The notes below the pieces were generated by a model that ran no database searches, was not told the DNA's origin, and saw only the letters and a program-made list of their open reading frames with translations. A DNA stretch of 64,000 bases, from assembly GCA_030267965.1 (NCBI GenBank), contig BRYA01000233.1, forward strand, positions 27,599-91,598, written 5' to 3'. This document shows, piece by piece, positions 9,868 to 20,071 of the stretch. Position numbers and translations under genes: made by a program. Numbering within the stretch: the stretch's first letter is position 1; every line of letters starts with the position of its first letter. The stretch comes from Triparma columacea. Lineage: Eukaryota > Sar > Bolidophyceae > Parmales > Triparmaceae.

Positions 9868-11687
9868 TTATATTGCAACATTGTCTTGTTCGTCCCAATT
9901 TTCTTCGGCTAATCTTGGGTTTGCCTTGATGCTTCCCCCGTGAGGCAGGGTCACGAACTCAGTTGATCGACAGATCCCAAGCTTCTCACAACTTTTGTCG
10001 AGCTCATCGAGGGGTTCGCGCCAAGCCTCGTCGGCGAGGGCGAATGTCCCCCAGTGCACGCCAAGGGATATCTTGGCTTCTATCCTGCGGTGCACCTCTA
10101 CCGCCTCAGCCGGGTCAATATGCTGCGACCTCATGAACCAACGGGGCTTGTAGGCCCCAATCGGTATGGCTGCGATCTCAAAGGGGCCGAGGCGGTCTCC
10201 AATCATTTCAAAGAGCGGGAACTCGTCTGGCATTCCGGAGTCTCCAGCGTAGAAGAAATTCTCGTTGAAGAAATTAGTCACTGCCCAGGAGCACCATAGA
10301 CGGAGATTGCGATCAAAGGGAGTTCGGGAGCACCAGTGTTGGGCGGGGGCGCAGGTTACTTTTACGGAAGGGGGGGGGGGGGCAGGGGAGGAGCAGGGGT
10401 CGAGAGGAGGGTAAGTAGCGGTATCCCACCACGACATTTCCGTCACGTCCGAGGGAGATATGTCGAGATTGGCGAGCATTATTTTCTTGGTTCCCTCGGG
10501 GACGAAGTAGTGAATGGGCTGGAAATAAATGAAGCGATGACCATAGGGGGGATTAGTTGCTTTGTTCGGGACAACGAAATAAAAGGTACAGGCGCACACC
10601 TGCCATTCTTACCTTTATCTTTGAATTTTCGAGGATTTTTAGAGAGCCAAAATCCAAGTGGTCAAAGTGGTCATGGGATATGAGGACGGCATCGATCTTG
10701 GAGCCCAGGGTGTCCAAACCCGGGTGATCGTCGTATACAGACCTGTAGCGGAGTGGACCAATGTTGGGGATGAAGGACGCCCGGGGGGTGAAGTGGGGAT
10801 CAGTTATAAAGTTGTAGGAGGAGGTGGGAGAGGCCGGGACGGTGAATACCACGGTCGAGTGACCGAGCCATGTTGCAACGCCGGGGCCGTCGTAAGTGGT
10901 CTGGTCAGGTATTTTGGGGGCGGTGGTTGGAACATCAGAGGAGGTGGTGGGGATGAGGGGGTTCGTAAGGATTGCTGCGACGAGCGAATGAGGGTGCAGA
11001 GGGGGGTTACGTTAGGGGGGATTAATTTCGGGTTAAGTTTCGTGTGGGGGTTGGTGGGGCAAAGTCTAGGAAGGCTGGTATCCCATAAGGTAACAGACCC
11101 TGGATGGCTGGCTATCGCTTTGTGTGTATTTGCTTCGTTGTATATTCAGCTGCGCTCGCTCACAACACCATCGTCGTCGTACAAATCTGCATTTGCTCAC
11201 CTCTCTCCCACTGCCAGCCCAAGAACTCAGAAAATGATTTCTTGGTAGAGTCAACGCCCCAGGGTACCACGTAACGACCAAAACGAGTCTTGGTTGCGAG
11301 AGGCTTGCCGCAGGAGTCGAACCAACCTCTTCCCAAGTCCTTGTTAAACTCGCCGCCCTCAGGAAGCTTGATACTCATGCTATGCTCATAGCGAAACCTT
11401 CTTACTTCGTCCCTCTTCTTCTTGTAGGACACCCTGATGTCTTTGAGACGCGGTCGCTTCTCCATCGTCTTGTCTATCCTCGACTCTATCTTCGACCTGA
11501 GATTTGTCCCCGCACTCGCCAATCCATCCTTCATTTTATTCGTGAACTTTACACGAACCTCCTTTCTACGAGAAGGTGACGAAGAAAATAGGGCAAAGAA
11601 TTCTTCAGAGGATATAGGAAAGTGAACGTATGTCCGACGCGCAAGGAAATTGGGAGAAAGTCTGGGCCGTCGAAGGGTTGAGAGCAT
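9868..11687 (-). CDS. NAPE-PLD-type metallo-beta-lactamase-fold phospholipase
   Basis: Exons 11201-11687, 10613-10974 and 9868-10518 (phases 1 and 0); 499 aa. The family hydrolyses N-acyl-phosphatidylethanolamine to N-acylethanolamines and phosphatidate with two zinc ions. Visible hallmarks in order are GRYVVPWG with FLGW (N-terminal NAPE-PLD region), ATWLGHSTVVF, the metal motif HDHFDHLD, FVPEG then WWDT, QHWCSRT, FYAGDSGM, IPIGAYKPRWFM, HIDPAEAV and HWGTFALAD. All zinc-ligand motifs are intact. Start 11687 gives MLSTLRRPRLSPNFLARR, a basic segment that could target an organelle. An extra roughly 120-residue basic region precedes the conserved part. The gene ends only 35 bp from the stop of the convergent membrane-protein gene. 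Confidence 0.9.
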
Positions 11688-11948
11688 TTTCACGCAGAGC
11701 AACACAACTCAAGGAGATGGCGTGGTGTTTACACCAGATAGAAAGTATGAGAGTGTCAGATAAGGGTTCAGAGTCGTACGAAAAAGTATGTGTATATATA
11801 TATATAGGATTTAAGTGGGACAAGTTCTCAATTAGTGGGCACTTTGCAGAATCATTATATCTCCTCCAAGCTCCTAAAATACATAGAAGAAGGCTGTCGT
11901 GTTTTTCTCGTCATTGAATAGCAAACATCCGTAAACAGCAATCCTCCA

Positions 11949-13075
11949 ATGTCTCTCTTCGCTCTTTTTCGACCGACTCGAGCCGTAGGCACGCATCTGG
12001 TTTCGAGGGTTTTGAGCAAGACTGTACGACCTGGAGCACGCTATTTTGCGGATATGCCTGCAAATCTGAATATTACAGATGCTCATGCCATCGATTTAGT
12101 TAATGCCCCACCTCCTCCACCCAAACCTAGCTTGGTTGATGGTGATCTCATGGAGGAACTCAGTTCGGTGATTAAAGCCGTCGATATGCTCGAAGCTTAC
12201 GACGTTGAGAGAGAGGACCTGGTCCTGCCGGAGCATTTGATTCAGGAGGGCGAGTTACATAGTAGTCTTGAGGTGGGCACATTCAACAACAATGGAGAGG
12301 AGGTAGTTGGTTCTGGGGAACCGCTGCCATTCTGGCCCTCGCTTGAGACCGGCATGGTCAGGAAGGACCTTCTTCATAGAGTCTTCGTCCACCAGCGCAA
12401 CAAGGCGAGAGGGAAGCGTACCGCCAAGGTGAGGAGGAAGTGAGGAAGGAAGGAAGAAGGGTGGAGCAAAGCAAAGTGAAGACCAAATAGCCTGGCGACC
12501 CTCCCTGATTTCGCTAACCCGTTTCTCGTCACCTTGTTCTTCCCAATCTTTCCCCACTAAAGGTTAAAACTTACAATGAGAAATCCGGAAGCGGCAAGAA
12601 GCCGCACCAGCAAAAAGGAACCGGCAGAGCAAGGCAGGGAAACAAGCGCAGGCCTGGTAGCAGAGGAGGGCTCAAGGCACATGGACCAAAAGGCATCATT
12701 CAGGACTACGCGAACACGAAGTTGAACGCCAAGATGTTTATGCAGGGGGGGTTGATCGCATTAAGAGCAAGGCTCAGAGAGGGACAGATCAAAGTCGTTG
12801 AGGGTTTCAAGGGCGACAAAACAAAGGAAGTGGAGAAGGGTGTGCTGGGAGTCTTTGGAGAAAGCGCCAGGAAGGGATTGCCAGACGGCGGAAAGACTCT
12901 CATCTTGATGGGTGAGGAGGAGGGAAGGGAGAACGCTGAATTCATCAGAGCCACAGCAAACATTTTCCATGTCTCAACTCTCAAGGCTACTAGAGCTAAT
13001 ACTTGGGATGTATTAAGGAACGAGAGGGTGCTCATGAGCAGGAAAGCATGGGAAGAGTTGAGGGATAAGTACTAG
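11949..13075 (+). CDS. Mitochondrial ribosomal protein uL4 (L4 family)
   Basis: Exons 11949-12428 and 12563-13075, phase 0, intron starting GTGAG; 330 aa. The L4 signature loop is unmistakable in exon 2: SGSGKKPHQQKGTGRARQGN followed by PGSRGGLKAHGPKG. The C-terminal Rossmann-like half follows (TLILMGEEE, ANIFHVSTLKATRANTWDVL). uL4 binds 23S-like rRNA and its loop lines the peptide exit tunnel. The first 35 residues (MSLFALFRPTRAVGTHLVSR) are basic with no acidic residue, a typical mitochondrial presequence, and about 90 residues of N-terminal extension precede the core. A plastid copy is less likely because there is no signal peptide. Confidence 0.9.
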
Positions 13076-13968
13076 AAGTTCTGGAAGGCGCACGTTTGTG
13101 AAGAAATTAATTTTATTTTGGAAGGGGCATGGTATCGTAAAGAATGGGATTATCGGTGAGTTGGGAGTTGCTGAGGCCGGCGGCGGGAAACTCTCGGGAG
13201 TTGTTGTCAGTGGCTCTCTGCTCTGTTCCTTTTCCAGCCAATAACAAGAACCATTGAAAATTTCAAAAATTGACAAAAATCGGCAAAATGAAATTGATTA
13301 ACTGAGACTTTAAAAATCTATCATATTCTACTGTATCATATCAGAAACTAATGTTGTATAAAAATGTGTCCTTAATTAGATCTTGATAAATAGTGAAAAT
13401 ATTTTTTCAAAGGTTTCAAATAAACATGAAAATAAATTTTGGATCCAAAATATATATGAATAATCATTAGAATTAATATTGGGGCATAAAAATGAAAAAT
13501 AATTGTCACAGATATATCAAATTTTCATAACTGATTCTATTTTGATTTTCAATAAACTATAGTGCTTAAGATAGATTGAATAGTATACATATGTATATAA
13601 ACTTGTATTTGAAAAGAATCTCACTTGGTCACGAAAAATCGTGGTTGTCGTAGAAACCGCTAAGGTAAGATAGCTAATAGATTTGCATGTCTAAATAGTG
13701 GATCATTCACATATTCATTATTCACAGTGGTTTTACATGGTTGCGTTTATCAGTGTCAACGTTACTCTAGCACTGTAAATAGCTAAACTTTCCAATATAA
13801 AAATCGGTATTACAGGTGACCAAAAAAAAACCTTACTGAAAATACATTCGTAGGTCCAAATTTTTTTGTGGTGACGACGAAGGCTTATTATTTTCCACTA
13901 CGTCTTACGCTTTTCTTTCAACAGATTACCACGACCCACCCCCCCCACGGTACTAAATACCAGCCCCT
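13076..13968. other. 893-bp gene-free AT-rich island
   Basis: From about 13240 to 13920 the base composition shifts sharply to A+T (long AT-rich words such as AAATAAACATGAAAATAAAT), unlike the GC-rich neighbours. No open frame of note, tRNA-like cloverleaf or tandem repeat was seen. It separates the convergent 3' ends of uL4m and MsrA. Confidence 0.7.
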
Positions 13969-14730
13969 TCATCCGTAACATCTGATAGTGTCCTTACATC
14001 CCTTCTCTGCCGACTGAGCCGTCCCCATTCGCCCTCCCTTCTCGAGATACTGCTGGTGGTAGTCCTCCGCTGGCCAAAACACGCCTACCTTCTCTAACTC
14101 ACTAGCAATCGATCTGCGGTAGTTGCCTTTCTCGACCTCGAAGCGGGCCTTGGCGACTTCCATCTGGGCATCCGAGTGGGGGTAGACGCCAGTGCGGTAT
14201 TGGGTACCACGATCATTGCCCTGGCCATTTACCGTGGTCGGATCGACGCGATCAAAGAATGTATTGAGAAGATCCTCATAGGTGCACGTGTCATCATAGT
14301 AAACCTGGATGGCCTCGGTGTGTCCGGTGCTACCGCTGCAAACCTGCCCATACGTTGGTTCTGGCTCGGGTCCTTGGCAATAACCAACAGCCGTCTCCAC
14401 AACGCCAGGAACCCTTTGGTAAGCGAGCTCTAGGCCCCAGAAACACCCTCCTGCAAAGGTGGCAATGTTGTAACCCTTCTCGCTCTTCTCCGCAATCTCC
14501 CCTGCCAGTGCCAACTTTCCCATCTCTTTGGCCGCGCCTTTGAGGTTATCGTAAACGATCTTCTGCCCTGCCGCCCCCCCCCCCCCAAAGAGGCTCCCGA
14601 ACATCCTTCTCTGGACGAGAGATATATTGGCCCTCTGAGCGTGTCGGCTAAAAGCAGGTACTACTGCAGGACTGAAAGCATGAGCTCCCTTGAGAACGCC
14701 CAGAGCAAGGATTCCGAACGATTTTCTCAT
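13969..14730 (-). CDS. MSRA: Peptide methionine sulfoxide reductase A, probably plastid-targeted
   Basis: Single exon, 253 aa. MsrA reduces the S epimer of methionine sulfoxide in proteins. The catalytic Cys is in TFAGGCFWGLELAYQ, followed by VGYCQG, GSTGHTEAIQVYYD, DPTTVNGQGNDRGTQYR and AEDYHQQYL. Cysteines near the C-terminus (KGCKDTIRCYG) are suitable resolving residues. The first 35 residues form a short hydrophobic stretch (FGILALGVLKGAHAFSP). The A-F-S-P site followed by an Arg/Ser-rich stretch matches the bipartite presequence of heterokont plastid proteins. A C run at 14574-14586 encodes a Gly stretch just before the domain. Start 14730 is the first in-frame ATG. Confidence 0.92.
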   Translation of the reverse strand: MRKSFGILALGVLKGAHAFSPAVVPAFSRHAQRANISLVQRRMFGSLFGGGGAAGQKIVYDNLKGAAKEMGKLALAGEIAEKSEKGYNIATFAGGCFWGLELAYQRVPGVVETAVGYCQGPEPEPTYGQVCSGSTGHTEAIQVYYDDTCTYEDLLNTFFDRVDPTTVNGQGNDRGTQYRTGVYPHSDAQMEVAKARFEVEKGNYRRSIASELEKVGVFWPAEDYHQQYLEKGGRMGTAQSAEKGCKDTIRCYG

Positions 14731-14755
14731 TGATTCTGTGAACAAACGAGCGAGG

Positions 14756-14815
14756 TGGGTCAATTAGGGAAGTGTCAGCACGCTATGGGTCAATTGGGGA
14801 AGTGTCAGCATGCTG
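14756..14815 (+). repeat. 30-bp direct repeat in a divergent promoter
   Basis: Two adjacent copies (14756-14785 and 14786-14815) beginning TGGGTCAATTRGGGAAGTG, with two differences visible. The pair lies just upstream of MsrA and about 220 bp before the RBM42-like gene, so it sits in their shared control region. AGTGTCAGCATGCTGAC at the right end contains a GTCAGCATGCTGAC palindrome. Confidence 0.85.
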
Positions 14816-15036
14816 ACTTGGCTCGACAAATCCCTGAAAACACCCAACATCCAACGACACTTGAAATAAAATGTCACAGAGCGACGCAAAAATGGATAAA
14901 AATAGACACATGCATTCGCGAACTGGACAACACCGTGCAACATCTTCACACACTCACACCTTTTTTGCACACATCTGGGCAATCCATCCCCAACCCCAGG
15001 ATCTTACCACAAACATCCTCGAGCCAAAACCGAACC

Positions 15037-15918
15037 ATGTCGGATGACCTCGACGCATTCTTCAGCGACGTGGCTGCTGCTGAAGCCTCAGTGAAGCCTT
15101 CCGATGAAACTTTTGAGGAAGAGGACGATAACCATCGAACAAAAAAAAGGAAATTGGACAATACTCCTGTCATTCAAACGATTTCTTCGGTCTCAGCCAA
15201 ACCCATGAAGGCCGCTGAAACCTTGGTCAAGAAGATGGAACAACAACAGCCCTCATATCCTGCTCCTCCCCCTCCTCAGCCCGTTTATCAGCAGTCCTAT
15301 GTCCACCCTTCTGTTGCTCCGTACCACCAGAGGCAAGCACCAGTACCGAAGCCCCCGCCAAAACCAGTTGCACCCAAGGTTGAGAAGCAGACTAATGCCG
15401 CCGTGCGCTCGGCTGCAGGAAAGACGTGGATAGACCACAGGTGAGAAGCAGGCAGCATTGCGGCAAAGCATAAACGTACCCCCCCCTTTCACTAACGCAA
15501 ACCCCCTCCCGCGGCCTTGCTCCACTCTTTGCAACTTCTCGCCTTCGTCCTCTTTTTCGCTCACCTTCACCTCATTCGTCACAGTCTTGAGGACTGGCCG
15601 GCAAATGACATTCGGCTGTTCGTGGGTGATATTGCGAAAGAGGTGAACGAGTCAATGCTTTTGAACGCGTTCAAAGAATACAAAAGTTGCGCCAAGGTCA
15701 AGATCATCTATGACAAGAGGACAGGAGCTAGTAAGGGATTTGGTTTTGTCTCTTTTTTGGACGCCAAGGACGCGGCAAACTGCCTGCGGCAGATGAACGA
15801 TAAGTTCATTGGGGGTAGGCCAATAAAGGTCAAGAAGTCAGAGTGGAAGGACCGTGACATGAAGGAGGTGAAGAAGAAGAACAAACGGGACGATAAGAGG
15901 AAGAAGGAGTGGATCTAA
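15037..15918 (+). CDS. RBM42-like RNA-binding protein (one RRM)
   Basis: Exons 15037-15440 and 15585-15918, phase 2; 245 aa. An acidic/Pro-rich disordered N-terminus, with a basic patch (TKKRKLD) that could be a nuclear signal, leads to a C-terminal RRM. RNP2 is RLFVGDI and RNP1 is SKGFGFVSF. The segments preceding (LEDWPANDIRLF) and following (RPIKVKKSEWKDRDM), with a Lys-rich end, match the RBM42 arrangement. RBM42 proteins associate with hnRNP K or spliceosomal U4/U6.U5 components. Start 15037 is chosen over the upstream in-frame ATGs at 14755 and 14785, which fall in the tandem repeat. Confidence 0.85.
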
Positions 15919-16005
15919 GCTAAACGTAGCACAGCAAAATTTCCCCATCTTTTCTCCCCCCTCCCCCCCCTTCCCCCCCCTCTTTCGCGCTTCTACCACC
16001 ACAAC

Positions 16006-19000
16006 CTAAAACATGAAACCACCAAAGCTATTGACTGCCTTGACTGTCAAATCTTCCTGCGACCTTGCCTTCCCCCCTAACTGCAGGCTCGTTGAGGTCC
16101 TATGAAGCTTTGTGTTAGACCCCCCATTTCCCAAAGCGCCTCCTGCGACGCCGCCCTGCATCAAGTTCAAGCACTCCGCAAGCAAAGCAGAGGCCGTGTT
16201 CTCTAGACCTTCCGACTGTCCTTGCACCACGAGGGGGTTGGCCGAATGTGTCTGGGTAAAGAAGCGGACGCACGCGTTGCCTGGGGGAAGGATCGCAAAG
16301 ACGTGCCCGTAGGGAACCTCCACGAACTTGATAGACACTGTTCCCTTTCCTACGTCTATCGTGGAGACGTGCCTTAAAACTCTCTTCCTGCGATAAGCGA
16401 AATGCAAAAATAGTTAGGTGTGAGCTCGTTGCTCCGCTCCTCACGCCTCGCTCCGCTCCTCACGCCTCGCTCCGCTTCTCACTCCTCGCTCCTCCTCACC
16501 TGGCCCTGCAATCCGCAACCTTGGCCGCGAGCTCTTCATCCAGCCTTTCCTTCACAGTCTCCCATTCCTCGCTCACCCCGAACTTCTTCCCCAGAGCCTG
16601 GTCGCTGCAGCTCAGAATCCTCTCCATATCCCAATCGGCTTCCATTCCAAGCTCCTTCACGAGGACCATCAGACACCTTGCGGTATACTCGTTGTTAAGA
16701 TCCTTCTCGAAGTCCTTCTCCATCATCCCTTGACTAATGGCCTCGTTGACAGCCTCGCTCAACTTGCACCCTTCAACCTCCACCCCGTCGTCGCTAGGCG
16801 GGGGGGAGATCCTTCTCATGATGTACGAGAAACTGACGCTGATCACGCCGTCAACTTTCTTAATCTTGTCTCCGCTGTTAAGCAGATCCCTAATGGTCCT
16901 GAGAACTGGCAGGCTTCCTCCGACGCAGACCTCCCTTAAATATCTCCCCCCCCTCCTCATAGGACCATACGCCTTTCTTGCGATGCTCTCCCTCAACGCC
17001 TTGTCACCGCTCAGCCCCATATTGTTCGCCGTAATGACATGAGCACCGTCCGCGAGCCAGTCCGGGTGACAAAGACTAACATCTGCATCGGCGGTACAAT
17101 CGAAGATGATGTTGTACCCGCTGTCCTCGCACAGTACATGGGACTTCAAATACTTGTAAACCTTGGACCCCTGCGGCAGGCGAAGCGAGTCACACGGAAT
17201 GGGTTTTTTTTTGTTAGCTCTGATAATTGCCATGTTAATTTTTTACCGATTCTCACCTTTTGCTCCTTAAAAGCTTCAGAGCGTTTCGACCCGTCCCAAA
17301 CTCCCTTGGTGATGCTTCCGCCGTTGTCCGTATACATGAGCCTGGGACGAGCAAAAGAAGTCAGTTGGTAAGTTATACACTGCATTAGTCGTCGCTCCGC
17401 TCCTCCTCAACCTCCTTGCTCCTGCTTCGCTGTTTCATTTTTAGTGCATTCTCACCTATTCTCGTTGGCAACCGCTATCACCTGAACATCAATGTCAAAG
17501 GCTACCATGATCTTCTCCCTTTGCATCTTGAGGAGCTCGAGGAGGGCGCAACCAAGCGAGTCCTCGGAGGACATGACGACACCAACACGGACCGACTGAT
17601 GCGAGAGCCTGAAGGCCGCGTGGACAGCCCTCAATGCCCTTGTCGCCTCGGCTCCCCTCACGACGCAACTGATGTTTCTCTCACTGCAACCCTGCGCGAT
17701 GGCCAAAACGTTGATCTTGCTCTCTCCGAGGGCCGAGAAGAACCTCCCTGCCACGCCTGTCGTATCGCTCATGCCGTCTCCGACCGCGGCAATGATGGAG
17801 CAGGGTTTTTCAATGGTGATGTCGTTTATGTGCTTCAGTTTGAGCTGTGACGGGCGAAACAATGATAAACGTAAGAGCGATGAGCGCAGCGGATTACAAA
17901 ATAGTAGGAATATGCAATGAGCGATTGCGACTCGCTTAACCTTTCCCTCCGGCCCGCGCGTCCCTTTCTCCGCTTCACTCTCCGTCCAAACTTACCTCCC
18001 TCGAGAAGACATCCTGGAGGACCCTCAAGGCGTCCTTAGCCTCACTCTCGTTGATGGCGAGGGTGATGCTATGCTCGCTACTCGCCTGGGCAATGAGTAC
18101 CACGTTGATACCCTCAGCCTCCAGGGTCCCAAAGAGCCTTCTGCTGACGCCCTTGACGCCCACCATGCCGCTGCCCTCAAGATTTACCACAGCCATGTTG
18201 TCGATGGAGGCGAAGCCGCAAACACACCTGTCCCTCTCCTTGTGGGTGAGGCTAGAAGTGAAGATCCTGCTCCCCCTGAAGGCAGGGTTGAAGGTGTTGC
18301 GGATGAAGATGGGGATGGGGGGGTTTGAGAGGATAGCCGGCTGCGGCGAGCGAAGCGAGATGTGGAAATAAGAAAATTGCGTTAGCACTCACTGAGAAAT
18401 GCCAAGTTAAGTGCTGCTTTCGCCCATTCTCACCTGCATCGTCTTGGGGTGGATGACCTTGGCCCCGAAGTAAGCCAGTTCCATGGCCTCGTTGAAGCTT
18501 ACTTCCCCAAGAACCTTCGCCCCCTTGACCCTCCTCGGGTCCGCGCTGAGGACGCCGTCAACATCGGTGTATATATAGATCGCCGAGGCCGAGAGAAGCC
18601 TCCCGAAGATGCTGGCTGAGTAGTCGCTGCCGTCCCTCCCAAGGGTGGTGCTGACGCCCTCGGTGTTCCGGGCCACGAAACCCGTTGCGACTAGGCAGAC
18701 TTGGTGATCGTCGACGGGGGAAGAGTACTCCTGGAGGAGCTTTGAGCTGTGACGTGCAAAGAGAGCCGCGAAGAGGGTCGCGTTAGTGTGTATACAGGAG
18801 TTCGACGAGGGAAGCGAGCCACGAGAGGGTGAATTGTATAGTGCTGCCGGTCATGTTGTCGCCGCGCTCCTCTGCTTCACATCCAGTCTCACCTGTCCGT
18901 CCAGACAATGGTCTGCTCGTCCTCCACAGTCTCGTCCACGACAAGGACCAGCCTCGCGTCAAGGTACCTGTAGATATAGGGTCCGTCGGGGTACGTCCCC

Positions 19001-19647
19001 CTCATGACGGCGGTGAGAATGTTGGCGCTCCAAACCTCCCCGTATCCAGACACCAAGGACTGGATCTTGCTGGGCTTCCACTTCATAAGGGAGACCGTCT
19101 TAAGGACATCCCTGATGTCCTTGATGTCGCGAGTGATCAGACCGAGCAGGCTCTCTCGCTCGGATTCAGGAATAGAGAGTGTGGAGATGCACTTGGTGTG
19201 CTTGTCCACGATGATTTGGACGGTCTCGTCGATTCCCTTCGGGAGGGTAGGTAATGGAGTTAGGTTGGGAGTACGACGACGGAACTTTTCAAGACGAAAT
19301 CTACTCTCCCTCGCCCTCACCTTCTCATCCCTGACGCTAGCAAAGGCAACCAAGTTGAGGAGGAGGTCAGTGGTTTTCGGCTTCCCTCCCATCGCAGACA
19401 CGACACAGCAAATATTGGGACTCGAGGAAGCTTCGAGCGCTGATGCAAGGATGCGCGCACACTTCAGGCTGAGGAGGGGTAACGTGTGTGAGATGTGTGC
19501 AGGTGTGAGATGTGTGCAGATGGACAGATGGTGAGATGTGTGCATCAGCGTCGGGCGAGGGTGAATTTAAACTCACTAATTTTCACTAGAGGAGACAGAC
19601 GTCCCTCCAAACTTCAAAACCTGCCAAGATCTAGACGCCTTGACCAT
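16006..19647 (-). CDS. Bifunctional-type aspartokinase / homoserine dehydrogenase, second domain degenerate
   Basis: Nine exons: 19577-19647, 19321-19468, 18893-19236, 18434-18746, 17996-18340, 17456-17844, 17257-17341, 16500-17170 and 16006-16387. All phases close, giving 915 aa, the usual AK-HSDH length. The kinase part starts at VLKFGGTSVSSSENY and keeps VVSAMGGKPKTTDLLL, GRDGSDYSA, YTDVDGV and FGAKVIHPKTM, so aspartate phosphorylation is expected. Two ACT-type regulatory repeats lie in exons 5 and 6 (about residues 330-500). The dehydrogenase half departs at key sites: the Gly-rich loop reads VVMSSEDSLGCALL, NKK reads ANNMG, TNVGAGLP reads VCVGGSLP, and the D-V-A-R-K site reads EYTARC. 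No transit peptide is visible, although this pathway is plastidic in most algae; an upstream exon is possible. The 84-nt in-frame insert at 19237-19320 has splice signals and is treated as an intron. Confidence 0.85.
16431..16487 (-). repeat. 19-bp tandem repeat in the last intron of the aspartokinase gene
   Basis: Three tandem 19-bp units (16431, 16450 and 16469), GCTCCGCTCCTCACGCCTC on the plus strand with small changes in the third. The GGAGCGGAGCGAG motif on the coding strand is related to the GAGCGAAGCGAG module seen near the 3' ends of other introns in the window. Confidence 0.8.
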
Positions 19648-20071
19648 GTTTGACGTATTGAAAATGCTTCTTAAGGACTTAAATGGATTGAAGAGCAAAT
19701 CGAGGGCAACTGCAAAGTTTCAGGATTGCCTATTCTGACTTTGTGATGCGTTTCAAGTATAGCCAAGGCTTTCAGTTGACACCACAGATCAGATTGTACA
19801 GAGCGCGAAACTCTGCGAATCCACCAAAAAAATTGAAAATGTGGAAGAGTGGCCTTCAGCAAACTTCAGAGCAGAGCCTTATTTCTTCCATTCCAATCCC
19901 ACCAAGCAAAGACACACGCTCAATTGACTTCTCTCGCTACATTACTATACATACGTACGATTTGGACCCAATAACACCTAAGATCTGATTCCACAGAAGG
20001 TTCTGCACGAAGAATTTACGGGAAGAACGCACCTCTCCTTTCCCCCACCTCCCTGATATCCCTACACCACC
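19648..20071. other. 424-bp intergenic region
   Basis: This is the divergent upstream region of the aspartokinase gene and the hypothetical gene at 20072. Composition is mixed, with a run of A at about 19806-19812. No further coding exon, RNA gene or repeat was recognised. An upstream aspartokinase exon coding a targeting peptide could hide here. Confidence 0.4.

Noticed and set aside
11630..11917. Plus-strand frame antisense to the NAPE-PLD start
   Set aside because: It crosses the promoter region, has no domain and its overlap with a clear conserved exon is unlikely.
19237..19320. 28-residue basic insertion in the aspartokinase
   Set aside because: It is bounded by AAG|GTGAGG and CCCGAAG|GG, is a multiple of three with no stop, and is Arg/Pro-rich unlike any aspartokinase; treated as an intron.
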